A stretch of 64,000 nucleotides of DNA from Neisseriaceae bacterium JH1-16 (GTDB taxonomy: Bacteria; Pseudomonadota; Gammaproteobacteria; Burkholderiales; Chromobacteriaceae): NCBI GenBank assembly GCA_025989215.1, contig JAPDNP010000007.1, positions 124,001 through 188,000 of the forward strand, in the 5' to 3' direction. The position numbers were made by a program, and so were the translations under genes. The first letter of the stretch is position 1. Each line of letters begins with the position of its first letter. Shown here piece by piece: positions 37,655 through 48,633 of the stretch. The notes under the pieces are model-generated. The model had not been told where the DNA came from, made no database searches, and worked only from the letters and a program-made list of their open reading frames with translations.

Positions 37655-38779
37655 TTAGAACCAGTGCTGCAGCGCGATCGAGGTGGTGCTCTGCTTGTTG
37701 ATTCGAGTGTTGGTGGGGCTGCCGTCAATGTAGCCATTGCTCGCAAGGCTTGCATTGTTGTAGCCCTTGTCGACCTGCAGCTGACCATACTCCAGCGACA
37801 CGCTGGTGCGCTTCGACAGCGCGTAGTCGAGGCCGAGGATGTACTGCCAGTAGCCGCTGTTAGGGATGGAGGCATCACCATTATTGCCATCCTTCACGTT
37901 CCAGCCCTTGGCGTAGGTCACACGCGGGGTCAGCGGGCCGAAGCTGTACGCGACGTTAATCCCCGCTTCGCGGGTCTTCAGGTTGTTCGGCTGACCGAAG
38001 AAGGTTGCCTGGCTGTTAGCCGCACCGATGGTTTCGTTGTAGTAATAGCGATCACCCCAGCCCCAGCCCTTGGCCTGTTGGAAGGCCAAGGTGACCAGCA
38101 GGTTGTTGGCGTTGTAGCCGGCGTTCAGGGTGCTAGCATACGCGTCCAGGCCCGAGCCGAACGAGTTGGTACGATGGTCGTAGCCATACTGCGCGAAGAA
38201 GCCCGAGTTGCGATAGTTCAAGCCAGCGGCCCACATATCGCTGGCCTTATTATTGGCGGTATTGCTCTTGTTCTCGCCGAAGCCGTACTGCACCATGCCG
38301 CTGAAGCCGGCGAGGTCCGGGCTATCGTAACGAATGCTATTGTTTGGACGGCCGGCGGTGCGCATGAAGATGTCCATCGCGTTGGCGCCGTTGCTGTTGC
38401 TGCCGACGTCGAAGTCGAACATGTCGCGCTGCGGGTTCGGCAGCTTGCCGAGGCGAACCTTACCGAAGTTGCCCTGCAGGCCGACGAAGGTGTCGCGGGT
38501 CGCGAAGGTTTGGGTGCCCGGGATGCCTTGGGTGCCATCCATCAGGATGTAGTTCTCGACCTGCCAGATCGCCTTCAGGCCGCCGCCGAGGTCTTCATCC
38601 CCCTTGAAGCCGATCCAGGACAGGTAGTCTTCAACGCGGTTGGTCACGATTTTATTGCCGTCCAACGTCTTCACGTTATCGTTTTCCAAACCTACATTGA
38701 TGCGGCCGTAGATCGTCACGTCGGCCATCGCCGCCATCGGCAGCGCCATCACCGCCAGAGCCAGAATACGTTGCTTCAT
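37655..38779 (-). CDS. Gram-negative general porin (betaproteobacterial type)
   Basis: A 374-residue outer-membrane trimeric porin. A signal peptide (MKQRILALAVMALPMAAMA) is followed by the typical mature start DVTIYGRINVGLEND. Alternating amphipathic strands, an EDYLSWIGFKGDEDLGGGLKAIWQVEN block, GLQGNFGKVRLGKLPNPQRD, and the terminal SIALQHWF with C-terminal Phe complete the picture. This matches Neisseria PorB and Omp32-like porins. ATG 38779 gives the proper signal peptide with GGAGG upstream; the ORF opens to 38812. The long A+T-rich 5' region suggests strong, regulated transcription. Confidence 0.93.
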   Translation of the reverse strand: MKQRILALAVMALPMAAMADVTIYGRINVGLENDNVKTLDGNKIVTNRVEDYLSWIGFKGDEDLGGGLKAIWQVENYILMDGTQGIPGTQTFATRDTFVGLQGNFGKVRLGKLPNPQRDMFDFDVGSNSNGANAMDIFMRTAGRPNNSIRYDSPDLAGFSGMVQYGFGENKSNTANNKASDMWAAGLNYRNSGFFAQYGYDHRTNSFGSGLDAYASTLNAGYNANNLLVTLAFQQAKGWGWGDRYYYNETIGAANSQATFFGQPNNLKTREAGINVAYSFGPLTPRVTYAKGWNVKDGNNGDASIPNSGYWQYILGLDYALSKRTSVSLEYGQLQVDKGYNNASLASNGYIDGSPTNTRINKQSTTSIALQHWF

Positions 38780-39058
38780 CTCCAAACTTCCTCCATTGCG
38801 TCGTTGCATCATCGTTGTTGTCAGTCTCTTACCACACCATAATCTCTTAAGGCATAACTAAAGACAGCGAGAACACTATAGAGCGGCGAAGAAAATCCCT
38901 TCAATAAAACCGTTTCTAAACAGCAACAAACCGTTTTCCATTACGACGAAAAAAACGGAACATCCAACAAATTCAACTACTTGAAATTTTTCAATGTGAT
39001 GCACAATCACAACAAAAATTAATATTTCGAAATCAGATTCCACAATACGGAAACAAAA
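38780..39058 (-). promoter_or_regulatory. A+T-rich porin upstream region
   Basis: About 280 bp, much richer in A+T than the genes on either side. It includes TGTGAT-GCACA-ATCACA (38995-39011), a perfect inverted repeat that resembles a CRP/FNR site but has one base too many in the centre. Promoter elements are likely here but could not be pinned down. Confidence 0.4.
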
Positions 39059-39080
39059 AAGCCTCCCTAAGGGGAGGCTT
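39059..39080 (-). terminator. htpG terminator
   Basis: AAGCCTCCC/GGGAGGCTT with a 4-base loop and a run of T on the minus strand. Confidence 0.9.
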
Positions 39081-39103
39081 CGATGAATACAAAATGCAGT
39101 TTG

Positions 39104-41005
39104 TCAGACAGACAGCTCCAGCATCAGGCTGTTGATGCGCTTCACAAAACCGGCCGGATCGTCGAGCTTGCCGCCTTCGGCGAGCAGCGCCTGATCGAAC
39201 AGTACATGGGCAAGGTCGCTCGCGCGGCTCTCGTCCTGCTCGCTGGCCAGCCGCTTCACCAGCAGGTGCTGCGGGTTGATCTCCAGTGTCGGACGGCTGC
39301 CTTGCGGCAGCGCTTGACCGGCCGCTTTCAACAAGCGTTCCAGATGGGCACTCATCTCGTTCTCACCGACCACCAGGCAGGCCGGGCTGTCGGTCAGGCG
39401 GGCAGTGGCGCGCACGTCGGCCACTTTGTCGGTCAGCACCGACTTGATGCGATCGATCACCGGGCGGGCGGTTTCCTCGGCATCCTGCTGCGCCTGCTTG
39501 TCGGCCTCGTCTTCGAGCGCGCCCAGATCCAACGCCCCCTTGGCGACCGACACCAGCGCCTTGCCGTCGAACTCGGTCAGCGAGGCGGCCAGCCATTCGT
39601 CGACGCGGTCGCTCAACAGCAGTACTTCGACCCCCTTCTTGCGGAACACTTCCAGGTGCGGGCTGTGCAACGCGGCGGCGTAGCTGTCGGCGGTGATGAA
39701 GTAGATCTGGTCCTGACCGTCCTTCATTCGGTCAACGTAGTCGGCCAGGCTGACCACCTGCGCATCGCTGTCACCGTGAGTGGAGGCAAAACGCAGCAGC
39801 TTAGCGATGCGCTCCTTGTTGGCGAAGTCCTCGCCGACGCCCTCTTTCAGCACTTGGCCGAATTCGTTCCAGAAGCTGGCGTAGTCGTCGGCGCGGTTGG
39901 CGGCCAGGTCTTCCAACAGGCCCAGCACCTTCTTCACGCAACCGGCGCGGATCGCGTCGATGTCGCGGCTCTGCTGCAGGATCTCGCGGCTGACATTGAG
40001 CGGCAGGTCGTTGCTGTCGATCACCCCGCGCACGAAGCGCAGGTAGTGCGGCATCAGCTTCTCGGTGTCCTCCATGATGAACACGCGGCGCACATAAAGC
40101 TTGATGCCCTGCTTGCGTTCGCGTTCATACAGGTCGAACGGTGCGCGCGCCGGAACATACAACAGTTCGGTATATTCCTGACGGCCTTCGACGCGGGCGT
40201 GGCTCCAGGCCAGCGGGTCGGTGAAGTCGTGCGCGACGTGCTTGTAGAACTCTTTGTACTGCTCGTCGCTGATCTCGTTCTTGCTGCGCGTCCACAACGC
40301 CGAGGCCTGGTTGATCGCTTCCAGCTCGTCGGATTCGACCGCTTGGCCGTCTTCGCCATAGCTCGGTGCCTTCTTCATCTCGATCGGGATCGAGATGTGG
40401 TCGGAGTAGGTACGCACGATCTGGCGCAGCTTCCAGTCGGACAGGAACTCGTCCTCGCCGTCCTTCAGGTGCAGCTCGATCTCGGTACCGCGACCGACCT
40501 TGTCGAGCGTCTCGATGCTGTAGTCGCCCTCGCCGGCCGACTCCCAGCGCACGCCTTCGTTGGCCGAAGCACCTGCGCGGCGGGTGGTGACGGTGACCTT
40601 GTCGGCAACGATGAAGGCCGAGTAGAAGCCGACGCCGAACTGGCCGATCAGGTTGGCATCCTTCTTGTCGTCGCCGGTCAGCGATTCGAAGAAGGCCTTG
40701 GTGCCGGACTTGGCGATGGTGCCGAGGTGGTCGATCACCTCGTCGCGGCTCATACCGATGCCGTTGTCGGCGATGGTGATGGTGCGAGCATCGGCATCGA
40801 TACTCAGACGAATCTTCAGCTCGGGGTCGTGCTCGAACAGCTCGGGGCAGGCGATCGCCTCGAAGCGCAGCTTGTCGGCAGCGTCGGACGCGTTCGACAC
40901 CAGCTCGCGCAGGAAGATCTCCTTGTTCGAGTACAGGGAATGAATCATCAGCTGCAGCAGCTGTTTGACTTCGGTCTGAAAGCCCAGGGTTTGTTTGGCG
41001 CTCAT
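39104..41005 (-). CDS. htpG: Chaperone HtpG (Hsp90)
   Basis: A 633-residue dimeric ATP-dependent chaperone. The GHKL ATPase domain has [17 protein letters not shown] (about 29-45), DNGIGM near 86-91, and [11 protein letters not shown] near 117-127. The middle domain includes [16 protein letters not shown], and the C-terminal dimerisation domain is present. Length equals E. coli HtpG (624). [17 protein letters not shown] at 41005 is the conserved start; the ORF opens to 41059 without family-like residues. Two uptake-like motifs occur inside, one in a variable loop as Ser-Ala-Asn (40560) and one as Phe-Gly-Gln (39854). Confidence 0.97.
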   Translation of the reverse strand: MSAKQTLGFQTEVKQLLQLMIHSLYSNKEIFLRELVSNASDAADKLRFEAIACPELFEHDPELKIRLSIDADARTITIADNGIGMSRDEVIDHLGTIAKSGTKAFFESLTGDDKKDANLIGQFGVGFYSAFIVADKVTVTTRRAGASANEGVRWESAGEGDYSIETLDKVGRGTEIELHLKDGEDEFLSDWKLRQIVRTYSDHISIPIEMKKAPSYGEDGQAVESDELEAINQASALWTRSKNEISDEQYKEFYKHVAHDFTDPLAWSHARVEGRQEYTELLYVPARAPFDLYERERKQGIKLYVRRVFIMEDTEKLMPHYLRFVRGVIDSNDLPLNVSREILQQSRDIDAIRAGCVKKVLGLLEDLAANRADDYASFWNEFGQVLKEGVGEDFANKERIAKLLRFASTHGDSDAQVVSLADYVDRMKDGQDQIYFITADSYAAALHSPHLEVFRKKGVEVLLLSDRVDEWLAASLTEFDGKALVSVAKGALDLGALEDEADKQAQQDAEETARPVIDRIKSVLTDKVADVRATARLTDSPACLVVGENEMSAHLERLLKAAGQALPQGSRPTLEINPQHLLVKRLASEQDESRASDLAHVLFDQALLAEGGKLDDPAGFVKRINSLMLELSV

Positions 41006-41074
41006 GGACGTTGAGACGGGTTGGTTGACGATAAGCAGCAGATAGGGCCTAAACGGCACTTTTCAATGCCGTGC

Positions 41075-41740
41075 CTAGCGCTCGCCTTCGGCCTCACCGT
41101 CTTTCGGCCAACCATTCTCGGACACCAGCGCCTCGAGCGGCTGACGGTGCGCCCAGTTTTCCAGCTCCAGCATCGGCTTGGGATAGAAGGCCGGGACATG
41201 GCCCAGGCACAGCACCGCCACCGGCTTGGCGCCCTCCGGCATCTTGAGCAAGACCGCCAGCTTGTCGGGGTCAAACAACGATACCCAGCCCATGCCCAGC
41301 CCTTCCGCCCGGGCCGCCAGCCACAGGTTCTGAATGGCGCAGGCCACCGAGGCGAGGTCCATTTCCGGCAAGGTACGTCGGCCGAACACATGGCGCTCGC
41401 GCCCATCCATCAGCGCGGCAACCAGCACCTCGCCGCATTCTAGGATGCCCTCCACCTTCAGCCGCATGAACTCGTCGCTGCGCTCACCCATCTGCTCGGC
41501 GGTCAGTTGCCGTTCGGTTTCGACCAGTGCGTGAATCTGCTCTCGCAGGGCCCGATCGGAGATGCGGATGAAGCGCCAGGGCTGCATGAAGCCGACACTC
41601 GGCGCCAGATGCGCCGCCTGCAACAGTCGCACCAATACGACAGGGTCGACCGGATCGGGCAGGAAATGACGCATATCGCGCCGCTCCTGGATGACGCGAT
41701 AGACGGCGGCGAGCTCGGCGGGGCTGTAACGGTGGGTCAT
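41075..41740 (-). CDS. bluB: BluB-like nitroreductase (5,6-dimethylbenzimidazole synthase family)
   Basis: A 221-residue flavoprotein of the nitroreductase fold. The FMN-binding start is VIQERRDMRHFLPDPV, followed by APSVGFMQPWRFI (BluB rather than nitroreductase style) and PEMDLASVACAIQNLWLAARAEGLGMGWVSLFDP. BluB breaks reduced FMN with oxygen to give the lower ligand of vitamin B12. ATG 41740 is chosen; the ORF opens to 41803. No other cobalamin gene is adjacent, so the role here, in complete synthesis or in remodelling of salvaged corrinoid, is inferred. Confidence 0.82.
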   Translation of the reverse strand: MTHRYSPAELAAVYRVIQERRDMRHFLPDPVDPVVLVRLLQAAHLAPSVGFMQPWRFIRISDRALREQIHALVETERQLTAEQMGERSDEFMRLKVEGILECGEVLVAALMDGRERHVFGRRTLPEMDLASVACAIQNLWLAARAEGLGMGWVSLFDPDKLAVLLKMPEGAKPVAVLCLGHVPAFYPKPMLELENWAHRQPLEALVSENGWPKDGEAEGER

Positions 41741-41855
41741 GATGCGGAAAACCTGGAGGGAAGCGGGCAAGGCAAATAACGCGCCAGCCAGCCTGCGGTG
41801 CACAGCATTTCGCTTCGGCCAAGCTTGGCGCGAATGAAAGCGCGGCCCACAAAGA

Positions 41856-41886
41856 CAAAGGGCCCCGCCGTAGCGGAGCCCCTTTG
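41856..41886 (-). terminator. rpsT terminator
   Basis: CAAAGGG/CCCTTTG base stem with an inner CCGC/GCGG pairing. On the minus strand TGTCTTTGTG follows. Confidence 0.7.
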
Positions 41887-41905
41887 CAAATCTTGCCTGC
41901 GGCGA

Positions 41906-42172
41906 TTAGGCAGCCATGGCCTTAACCTGAGCGGACAGACGGCTCTTGTGGCGAGCAGCCTTGTTCTTGTGGAACACGCCTTTGTCAGCAATGCGGTCGA
42001 GCACTTTGGTCGACTGCTGGTAAACGGCCTGAGCAGCGGCCTTGTCGCCAGCTTCAACAGCCTTGATCACTTTCTTCACTGCGGTACGGAACGCAGTACG
42101 CAGGCTGGCGTTGTGCGCGCGCTGCTTGAGAGCCTGGCGTGCACGCTTGCGAGCTTGTGCGCTGTTTGCCAT
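41906..42172 (-). CDS. rpsT: 30S ribosomal protein S20
   Basis: An 88-residue very basic helical protein that binds 16S rRNA early in 30S assembly. It begins [18 protein letters not shown], continues with [24 protein letters not shown] and ends with [21 protein letters not shown], all typical of the family. Divergent from murJ, as in many proteobacteria. Confidence 0.97.
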   Translation of the reverse strand: MANSAQARKRARQALKQRAHNASLRTAFRTAVKKVIKAVEAGDKAAAQAVYQQSTKVLDRIADKGVFHKNKAARHKSRLSAQVKAMAA

Positions 42173-42360
42173 GGAAAATCTCCTGATGAGCGGAATCTGA
42201 AACGGCCGATTTTAAGGCCTAAACCAAGGTTTTGCAACAACAAACCCGGACGCGTAAACTCACGCGCTTGTCCGGCGTTATCAGTGTGTCGGCTGGCGGC
42301 AACAATACGCCATCCGCACCGTTCCAACCTCTACTATTTCCCACGCAATCGGGACCCTGC

Positions 42361-43896
42361 ATGAATCTACTCAAGGCGCTGGCCACGGTCAGCAGCATGA
42401 CCCTGGTGTCGCGCATCCTCGGCTTCGCCCGCGACGCTATCATTGCCCGGGTATTCGGGGCCAGCCTCGCCACCGATGCCTTCTATGTGGCGTTCAAACT
42501 GCCCAACCTGCTGCGCCGCATCTTTGCCGAGGGCGCCTTCTCGCAAGCCTTCGTACCGGTGCTGGCCGAGTACAAGCAGCAGAAGACCGATGATGAGACC
42601 CGCCACTTTCTCGCCCATATCGCTGGGTTGCTATCGCTGATCCTGCTGATCGTCACCGTGATCGGCATCATCGCCGCCCCGGCCGTCGTGTGGATTTCGG
42701 CGCCGGGCTTTGCCAACGACCCGGACAAGTTCGCGCTGACGGTCAAGCTGCTGCAGGTAACCTTCCCCTACATCCTGTTCATCTCGCTGTCGTCGCTGGC
42801 CAGCAGCGTGCTGAACACCTGGAACATGTTCTCGGTGCCGGCGTTCACGCCGACCTTCCTGAACATCTCCTTCATTATCTGCGCGCTGTTCCTGGCGCCG
42901 TATTTTCATCCGCCGATCATGGTGCTGGGCTGGGGCGTGTTCCTCGGCGGGGTGGCGCAGCTCCTCTACCAGCTGCCCTACCTGAAGAAGGTCGGCATGC
43001 TGGCCTGGCCACGGCTGAACCTGAAGGACGCGGCGGTATGGCGCGTGGTCAAGCAGATGGGGCCGGCGATCTTCGGCGTATCGATCTCGCAGATCTCGCT
43101 GGTGATCAACACCATCTTCGCCTCCTACCTGGTTTCGGGCAGCGTGTCGTGGATGTACTACGCCGACCGGCTGATGGAGTTCCCGACCGGCATCCTGGGT
43201 GTGGCGCTGGGCACCATCCTGCTGCCGTCGCTGGCCAAACACGCCGCCAACCGCTCGCACGAGGAATACTCCAAGCTGCTCGACTGGGGCATCCGCCTGT
43301 CGCTGATGCTGGCGCTGCCCGCCTCGGTGGCGCTGGCGATCCTGTCCAAGCCGCTGATCGCCACCTTATTCATGTACGGCAAGTTCAGCGCCTTCGACGC
43401 GGCGATGACGCAACGCGCGCTGATCGCCTACGCGATCGGCCTGGTCGGGCTGATCTTGGTGAAGGTGCTGGCGCCGGGCTTCTACGCGCGCCAGAACATC
43501 AAGACGCCGGTCAAGATCGCCATCTTCACCCTGGCGATGACCCAGCTGATGAACCTGGCCTTCGTGTGGCCGCTGAAGCACGCCGGCCTGTCGCTGGCGA
43601 TCGGCCTGGGCGCCTGCCTGAACGCCGGCCTGTTGCTGACCTTGCTGATCCGTCACGGCATCTATAAACCACAGCCGGGCTGGAAGTCCTTTGGCAGCAA
43701 GATCGTGCTGGCGGTGGTCGGCATGGGGGTGGTACTGCTGGTGCTGGGCCATGTGCTGCCCACCGACTGGCACGGCCATTCCTATGTCCGGGTCGGCTGG
43801 CTGACCACGCTGATCGTCGCCGGTGCGGCGAGCTACTTCGCCTTCCTGTTCGCGCTGGGCTTCCGCTTCCACCACTTCGCCCGCCGCGAGCACTAA
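42361..43896 (+). CDS. murJ: Lipid II flippase MurJ (MviN)
   Basis: A 511-residue, 14-helix inner-membrane flippase that moves lipid II to the periplasm for peptidoglycan synthesis. It begins [34 protein letters not shown], and TM1 carries the essential arginines of the family. [24 protein letters not shown] (about 43-66) and the later [27 protein letters not shown] (about 263-289) are diagnostic. Length equals E. coli MurJ (511). Divergent from rpsT. The ORF opens upstream to 42232, but homology starts at ATG 42361. Confidence 0.96.
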   Translation: MNLLKALATVSSMTLVSRILGFARDAIIARVFGASLATDAFYVAFKLPNLLRRIFAEGAFSQAFVPVLAEYKQQKTDDETRHFLAHIAGLLSLILLIVTVIGIIAAPAVVWISAPGFANDPDKFALTVKLLQVTFPYILFISLSSLASSVLNTWNMFSVPAFTPTFLNISFIICALFLAPYFHPPIMVLGWGVFLGGVAQLLYQLPYLKKVGMLAWPRLNLKDAAVWRVVKQMGPAIFGVSISQISLVINTIFASYLVSGSVSWMYYADRLMEFPTGILGVALGTILLPSLAKHAANRSHEEYSKLLDWGIRLSLMLALPASVALAILSKPLIATLFMYGKFSAFDAAMTQRALIAYAIGLVGLILVKVLAPGFYARQNIKTPVKIAIFTLAMTQLMNLAFVWPLKHAGLSLAIGLGACLNAGLLLTLLIRHGIYKPQPGWKSFGSKIVLAVVGMGVVLLVLGHVLPTDWHGHSYVRVGWLTTLIVAGAASYFAFLFALGFRFHHFARREH

Positions 43897-43908
43897 GAGC
43901 CTCATCAT

Positions 43909-43949
43909 CATGCCGTCCTGCCCTGCGCCCTGCACGGTAGGACGGCATG
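43909..43949 (+). terminator. Hairpin after murJ
   Basis: CATGCCGTCCT/AGGACGGCATG, an 11-bp perfect stem with a 19-base loop. No U tract. Confidence 0.6.
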
Positions 43950-44105
43950 GCGCGGCTAGACCGCCAGACTGAATTTGGCGAACGCACCCTAAGCTCCACA
44001 CCGGAGGGTGGCGCCAGGCCACCCTTCGTCCCCCTCCCCGTTTCCCTTCCCCCTCGTGACTTATCATCAAAGCAGGCTTTCGGCCAACCTGTCGAAGGAG
44101 CCGCC

Positions 44106-44534
44106 ATGCGCACCCTGCTTCTGCCTCTCGTCCTGTGTCTATCCGCCTGCGCCACCCTCTCCGAGCAGCAATGCCGCAGCTTGTCCTCCGGCGCGATCGG
44201 CGAACAGGATGGCAGGGCCGGCTACCCGGCCAGCCGTTTCGACGACGACCTGAAAGCGTGTGCGCGCCATCAACTGATGCTCGATCGCGACGCCTATCTG
44301 GCAGGCCGCGAACAGGGTCTGCAGAGCTACTGCACGCCGGACAACGGCACCCGCGTCGGCCTGCGCGGCGAACGCTACTACGGGGTCTGCCCGAAGGATC
44401 GCGAAGACGCCTTCCTGTTGCGCTACTGGCCGGCCTATGTGCAATACCAGCGCGAAAGCTTCTACGACAGCTATTGGGCCTGGCCGCCGCGCCGTTGGGG
44501 CGATCCGTACTGGGGCTATCCATATTGGTGGTAA
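44106..44534 (+). CDS. DUF2799-family lipoprotein
   Basis: A 142-residue outer-membrane or periplasmic lipoprotein. A short signal peptide MRTLLLPLVLCLSAC ends in lipobox LSAC (cysteine 15). The mature part has the DUF2799 pattern: IGEQDGRAGYPASRFDDDLKAC, YLAGREQGLQSYCTPDNG, RGERYYGVCPKD, then a Tyr/Trp-rich tail (RWGDPYWGYPYWW). GAAGGAG precedes the ATG by 6 bases. An upstream extension to 43947 is open but implausible. Function unknown. Its TAA stop falls in the eroded left end of a family C repeat. Confidence 0.8.
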   Translation: MRTLLLPLVLCLSACATLSEQQCRSLSSGAIGEQDGRAGYPASRFDDDLKACARHQLMLDRDAYLAGREQGLQSYCTPDNGTRVGLRGERYYGVCPKDREDAFLLRYWPAYVQYQRESFYDSYWAWPPRRWGDPYWGYPYWW

Positions 44535-44637
44535 GCACCTTCCCTCTTGTCGTTCGCTGCCTTGCCGTACGACTTGTACTGTCTACGGCAGCACGCTTGG
44601 CCCGGACCACGCTACGCCGAGTGTTGTGAGCCGCTCT
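44532..44637. mobile_element. Repeat family C, copy 3 (degenerate, reversed)
   Basis: It matches the reverse complement of the 54434 copy over CTGCCTTGCCGTAC, CTTGTACTGTCT and CGGCAGC, and at the end GAGTGTTGTGAGCCGCTC. The other terminus is eroded around the TAA stop of the DUF2799 gene. About 106 bp. Confidence 0.6.
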
Positions 44638-44711
44638 GCCCCTCGACCCTCGCACTTGCCCCGCTGACGCGGGCGCGGCATGCTGGGTGACCCCAAGGAG
44701 GAGCGATCGCC

Positions 44712-45422
44712 ATGCCGGAACAATTCTATCGGAACGCCTACCTCACCCAGTTCGACACCCGCGTCGTGCGCCACGACGAGGCCGGGCTGGTGCTGGAAGA
44801 CACCATCTTCTATCCCACTGGCGGCGGCCAGCCGGGTGACAGCGGCGTCGCGCGCGACGCGCTCGGCACCGTGCTCGACATCACCGACACCCGCCGCGAC
44901 CGCGCCAGCCGCGAGATCGTCCATCTGTCGGCCCCGGACGCACCGCGCTTCGCCGCCGGCACCGAAGTGACCCTGACGTTGGACTGGACGCGCCGCTACC
45001 GCCACATGCGCCTGCACACCGCGCTGCACCTGCTGAGCTGTGTGATCCGCGCCGGCGTCACCGGCGGCAATCTCAGCGCCGAATCGGCACGGCTCGACTT
45101 CGACATCGGCGACGAGTGGGTGCTGGACCGTGACCAGATCGAGCAGGCGCTGAACCGGCTGATCGCGGACGACTATCCGGTCAGCATCGAGATGACCAGC
45201 GGCGCGGCGCTGGCGGCGCAGCCGGAGCTGATCAAGACCATGTCGGTGACCCCGCCGCTCGACCTGCCGGAAATCCGCCTGATCCGCATCGAGGACACCG
45301 ACCTGCAGCCCTGTGGCGGCACCCATGTGGCACGCACCGGAGAGATCGGCCGGGTGACGGTGAAGAAGATCGAGAACAAGGGCAGCCGCAACAAACGGGT
45401 GGTGATCGCGCTGGCCGACTGA
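44712..45422 (+). CDS. alaX: AlaX-type alanyl-tRNA editing protein
   Basis: A 236-residue free-standing editing domain related to the C-terminal part of alanyl-tRNA synthetase. It hydrolyses Ser-tRNA(Ala) or Gly-tRNA(Ala). Zinc ligands: H102 and H106 in HTALH, and C201 and H205 in CGGTH. The N-terminal beta-barrel has FYPTGGGQPGDSG (33-45), placing it in the longer AlaX class with the Gly-rich loop. GGAGG lies 12 bases upstream. A stand-alone gene ending in a strong terminator. Confidence 0.92.
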   Translation: MPEQFYRNAYLTQFDTRVVRHDEAGLVLEDTIFYPTGGGQPGDSGVARDALGTVLDITDTRRDRASREIVHLSAPDAPRFAAGTEVTLTLDWTRRYRHMRLHTALHLLSCVIRAGVTGGNLSAESARLDFDIGDEWVLDRDQIEQALNRLIADDYPVSIEMTSGAALAAQPELIKTMSVTPPLDLPEIRLIRIEDTDLQPCGGTHVARTGEIGRVTVKKIENKGSRNKRVVIALAD

Positions 45423-45442
45423 CACGCCCTGCACCGGATGCA

Positions 45443-45470
45443 AACAGGGCTGCCCACGGGCAGCCCTGTT
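45443..45470 (+). terminator. alaX terminator, possibly bidirectional
   Basis: A 13-bp stem AACAGGGCTGCCC/GGGCAGCCCTGTT followed by CTTG. An uptake-like motif follows at 45485. It may also stop the convergent RND transcript. Confidence 0.85.
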
Positions 45471-45495
45471 CTTGATGCTCAACGTTGGCCGAACG

Positions 45496-48400
45496 CTAGG
45501 TCTCGTCGACCTGCGGCGTACCGTTCAGACGCGCAAACAGCCTACGCACCCGACCGCGCAGGCCGTCGAGATAGGTGTACACCACCGGCACCACGATCAG
45601 CGTCAGCACCGTCGAGGTGACCAGGCCGCCGATGATCGCGTGCGCCATCGGCGCGCGCGTCTCCGAGCCCTCGCCACCACCGATAGCCAGCGGCAGCATG
45701 CCGAAGATCATCGCCAGACTGGTCATCATGATCGGGCGCAGCCGTACCTTGCCCGCCTCGATGATCGCCTCTTCGCGGCTCATGCCCTCGCGGCGCGCCT
45801 GGTTGATGAAGTCGACCAACAGGATGCCGTTCTTCGCCGCCAGGCCCATCAGCATCACGATGCCGATCACCGAGAACATGTTCAGCGTGCTGCCGAACAT
45901 CAACAGCGCGACGAACACGCCGACGAAGGCCAAGGGCAGCGCCATCATGATGGTCACCGGCAGGGTGAAACTACGGAACTGCGCGGCCAGGATCATGTAG
46001 ATGAAGATCACCCCCATCGCCAGCGCCTGGATCGCGAAGGCGAGCGACTCCTCCATGTCGCGCCGCTCGCCTTCCTGCGCCAGCGTCACGCCCGGCGGCA
46101 GCTTCAGCGAGCCGGTGATCTTGGCGATGTCGGCGAACACGTCGCTGCTGTCGCGGCCGCTGATGTTGGCGGTCAGTGTGATCTCGCGCTGCAGGTCGAC
46201 CCGATCGATCTGGCGCGGGCTGGTCGCGTCGCGCAACTGGGTTACCGACGACAGCGGCACCATCGCCGCGCCGCCGTCGTCGCCGCGCTTGCCCGGCACG
46301 GTGATCACGTCGAGCAGCTCATTCTGGCGTGCTCCCTTCGGGATCCGCAGCTTGACGTCGTAGTTCTCGCCGTCCGGCGCCTCCCAGGTGGTGGTGGTCT
46401 CGCCGGCCAGCAGGATAGACAGCGTGCTGCCTACCTTGGCCAAATCCACGCCCAGGCTGGACGCCGCATCGCGGTTGACCTCGATGTTCAGCGCCGGGTC
46501 GGCGTCGGCCAGGCTGCTTTGCAGATCGCTGACCCCCTTGACCTGGCGGATCTTGTCGCCGACCTCGTCGGCCGCCTGTTCGAGCAAGCGAATGTCGCTA
46601 CCGCGCAGGCCGATATTGACCGGCTTGCCGCCCGGCCCCTCCTTGCCCAACTCCTCGACCGACACGATCTCGACCCCGGCGACGCGGGCTACCTGGGCGC
46701 GGGCGATATCCATCAGCGCGAACAGGCTGCGCTGGCGCGTGGATTTCTTGCCGACATCGACCACCAGCTTGCCGTCGGTCTTGCCGGCGCCGAAGCTGCC
46801 GCCGCCCACCGAGATGCTGACCGACTTGATCTCGGGCAGCTGCTGCCGCAGTAAGCGTTCGATCTCGTGCGCCTTGGTACTGGTGTACTCCAGCGACGAG
46901 CCTGGTGCGGTCTTGAAACTGATCGAGAACTCACCCTTGTCGGTGCGCGGGATGAATTCGCCGCCGATGCTCGGCACCAGCATGAAGCTGCCGACGGTCA
47001 GCCCCAATGCCAGCGCGATCACCGTCTTGCGGTGGTGCAGCGACCAGCGGATGGTGCCTCCGTAGCGTTCGGCCAAGCGGTCCAGCGAGCCCTCGAACCA
47101 GTCGAGAAAACGGCCGATCGGCCCCTTGTGACGGTCGCCGTGATGGTGCGGGTCGTGCCAAATCGACGACAGCATCGGGTCGAGGGTGAAGCTGACCAAC
47201 ATCGAGATCAGCACGGCCACCGTCACCGTCAGGCCGAACTGGTGGAAGAACTTGCCGATGATGCCGCCCATGAAACCCACCGGCAGGAACACCGCCACGA
47301 TGGTCAGCGTGGTGGCCAACACCGCGAGACCGATCTCCTGGGTGCCCTCCAGCGCCGCGCGGTAATGGTCCTTGCCCATCGCCGCGTGGCGCACGATGTT
47401 CTCGCGTACCACGATCGCATCGTCGATCAACAGGCCGATCGACAGCGACAGCGCCATCAACGTCATCAGGTTGAGGGTGAAGCCGAGCGCCTCGACCGCG
47501 AACAGCGTGCCGATCAGCGCCACCGGCAGCGTCAGGCCGGTGATCACCGTGCTGCGCCAGCTGCCCAGGAACAGAAACACGATCAGCACCGTCAGCAAGG
47601 CCCCCTCGATCAGCGTCTTGCGCACGTCGGCCAACGAGTGCTTCACGTCCTCGGACTTGTCGTAGGTGTACTTCACCGAGGTGCCGGCCGGCAGCTGGTT
47701 CTGCATGTCCTGCATCACCCGTTTCACGCCGCTGGCGACGTCGACCACATTGGCGCCGCGCGCCGCGCGCACGTCGAGGCCGACCGCCGGCTTGCCGTCC
47801 AGCAACGAGACGCTGGTCTGCTCGGCTTCGCCGTCGAACACCTCGGCGACGTCGGACAGCAGGATCGGCCCACCGGCGCGGTAGGCGATCACCAGTTTGG
47901 CGAAGTCGTCCGGGCTCTTCAGCTTGCCGGCCACCCGGATCGCCAGCTCGTTGCTGGCGGTGCCCACTTCGCCGGCCGGGTAGTCGCGGTTGGCGGCGCG
48001 CACCGCGTCGGACACGTCGCTCGGCGACAGGCCCAGAGCCTCAAGCCGGTACGGGTCGAGGTCGATGCGGATCACCCGGTCGACGCCGCCGATCACCTTC
48101 ACCTCGCCGACGCCGGGCACGGTCTGCAGCCGTTTCTTGAGCACATTGTCGACCCAGCTGGTCAGCTCGCGCGGGCTGACTTCGTTGGAACTCAAGGCCA
48201 TCGACAGCAAGGGCTGGTCGTTCGGGTTGAACTGCGACACGCTGGGCGTGGAAATCTCGCGGCGGAAGCGGCCCTGCACCCCGCCGACCCGGTCGCGCAC
48301 GTCCTGCACCGCCACATTCGGGTCAACGGTCAGCTCGAACTCGACCACGATGGTCGAATTGCCCTCGAACGAGTAGGAGCGGATGTGCTTGATGCCGCTG

Positions 48401-48621
48401 ATGGTGTTGAGCGCCTCTTCGAGCGGCTTGCTGACCTCGCTCTCCACCACTTCGGGTGATGCGCCCTCGTAATTGGTGCTGACCACCGCCACCGGGAAGC
48501 GGATGTCGGGGAATTCCTCGACCGGCAGGCTCTTCATCGCGAACAGGCCGAGCACCACCAGCGCCAGCATCAGCACGGTGGCGAAATACGGGTTCTTGAT
48601 ACTGACTCGGGTAAGCCACAT
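45496..48621 (-). CDS. RND efflux pump, inner-membrane transporter (HAE1/AcrB type)
   Basis: A 1041-residue trimeric proton-driven exporter. Twelve transmembrane helices are arranged as 1+6+5 with two large periplasmic domains. The N-terminus [28 protein letters not shown] and [10 protein letters not shown] are family hallmarks. The proton-relay aspartates are in [16 protein letters not shown] near residue 400, and [18 protein letters not shown] and [16 protein letters not shown] complete it. Its start is 12 bp after the adaptor stop, so the two form an operon. No outer-membrane channel gene is here, so a TolC-like protein must come from elsewhere. Sequence is closer to the MexF/CeoB/YegO-like group than to AcrB, but drug range is unknown. 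Confidence 0.95.
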   Translation of the reverse strand: MWLTRVSIKNPYFATVLMLALVVLGLFAMKSLPVEEFPDIRFPVAVVSTNYEGASPEVVESEVSKPLEEALNTISGIKHIRSYSFEGNSTIVVEFELTVDPNVAVQDVRDRVGGVQGRFRREISTPSVSQFNPNDQPLLSMALSSNEVSPRELTSWVDNVLKKRLQTVPGVGEVKVIGGVDRVIRIDLDPYRLEALGLSPSDVSDAVRAANRDYPAGEVGTASNELAIRVAGKLKSPDDFAKLVIAYRAGGPILLSDVAEVFDGEAEQTSVSLLDGKPAVGLDVRAARGANVVDVASGVKRVMQDMQNQLPAGTSVKYTYDKSEDVKHSLADVRKTLIEGALLTVLIVFLFLGSWRSTVITGLTLPVALIGTLFAVEALGFTLNLMTLMALSLSIGLLIDDAIVVRENIVRHAAMGKDHYRAALEGTQEIGLAVLATTLTIVAVFLPVGFMGGIIGKFFHQFGLTVTVAVLISMLVSFTLDPMLSSIWHDPHHHGDRHKGPIGRFLDWFEGSLDRLAERYGGTIRWSLHHRKTVIALALGLTVGSFMLVPSIGGEFIPRTDKGEFSISFKTAPGSSLEYTSTKAHEIERLLRQQLPEIKSVSISVGGGSFGAGKTDGKLVVDVGKKSTRQRSLFALMDIARAQVARVAGVEIVSVEELGKEGPGGKPVNIGLRGSDIRLLEQAADEVGDKIRQVKGVSDLQSSLADADPALNIEVNRDAASSLGVDLAKVGSTLSILLAGETTTTWEAPDGENYDVKLRIPKGARQNELLDVITVPGKRGDDGGAAMVPLSSVTQLRDATSPRQIDRVDLQREITLTANISGRDSSDVFADIAKITGSLKLPPGVTLAQEGERRDMEESLAFAIQALAMGVIFIYMILAAQFRSFTLPVTIMMALPLAFVGVFVALLMFGSTLNMFSVIGIVMLMGLAAKNGILLVDFINQARREGMSREEAIIEAGKVRLRPIMMTSLAMIFGMLPLAIGGGEGSETRAPMAHAIIGGLVTSTVLTLIVVPVVYTYLDGLRGRVRRLFARLNGTPQVDET

Positions 48622-48633
48622 GAGCGCGCCCCC

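Noticed and set aside
38995-39011. CRP site upstream of the porin gene
   Set aside because: The inverted repeat is perfect, but the centre has seven bases between TGTGA and TCACA instead of six. I kept it only as a note within the porin upstream region.
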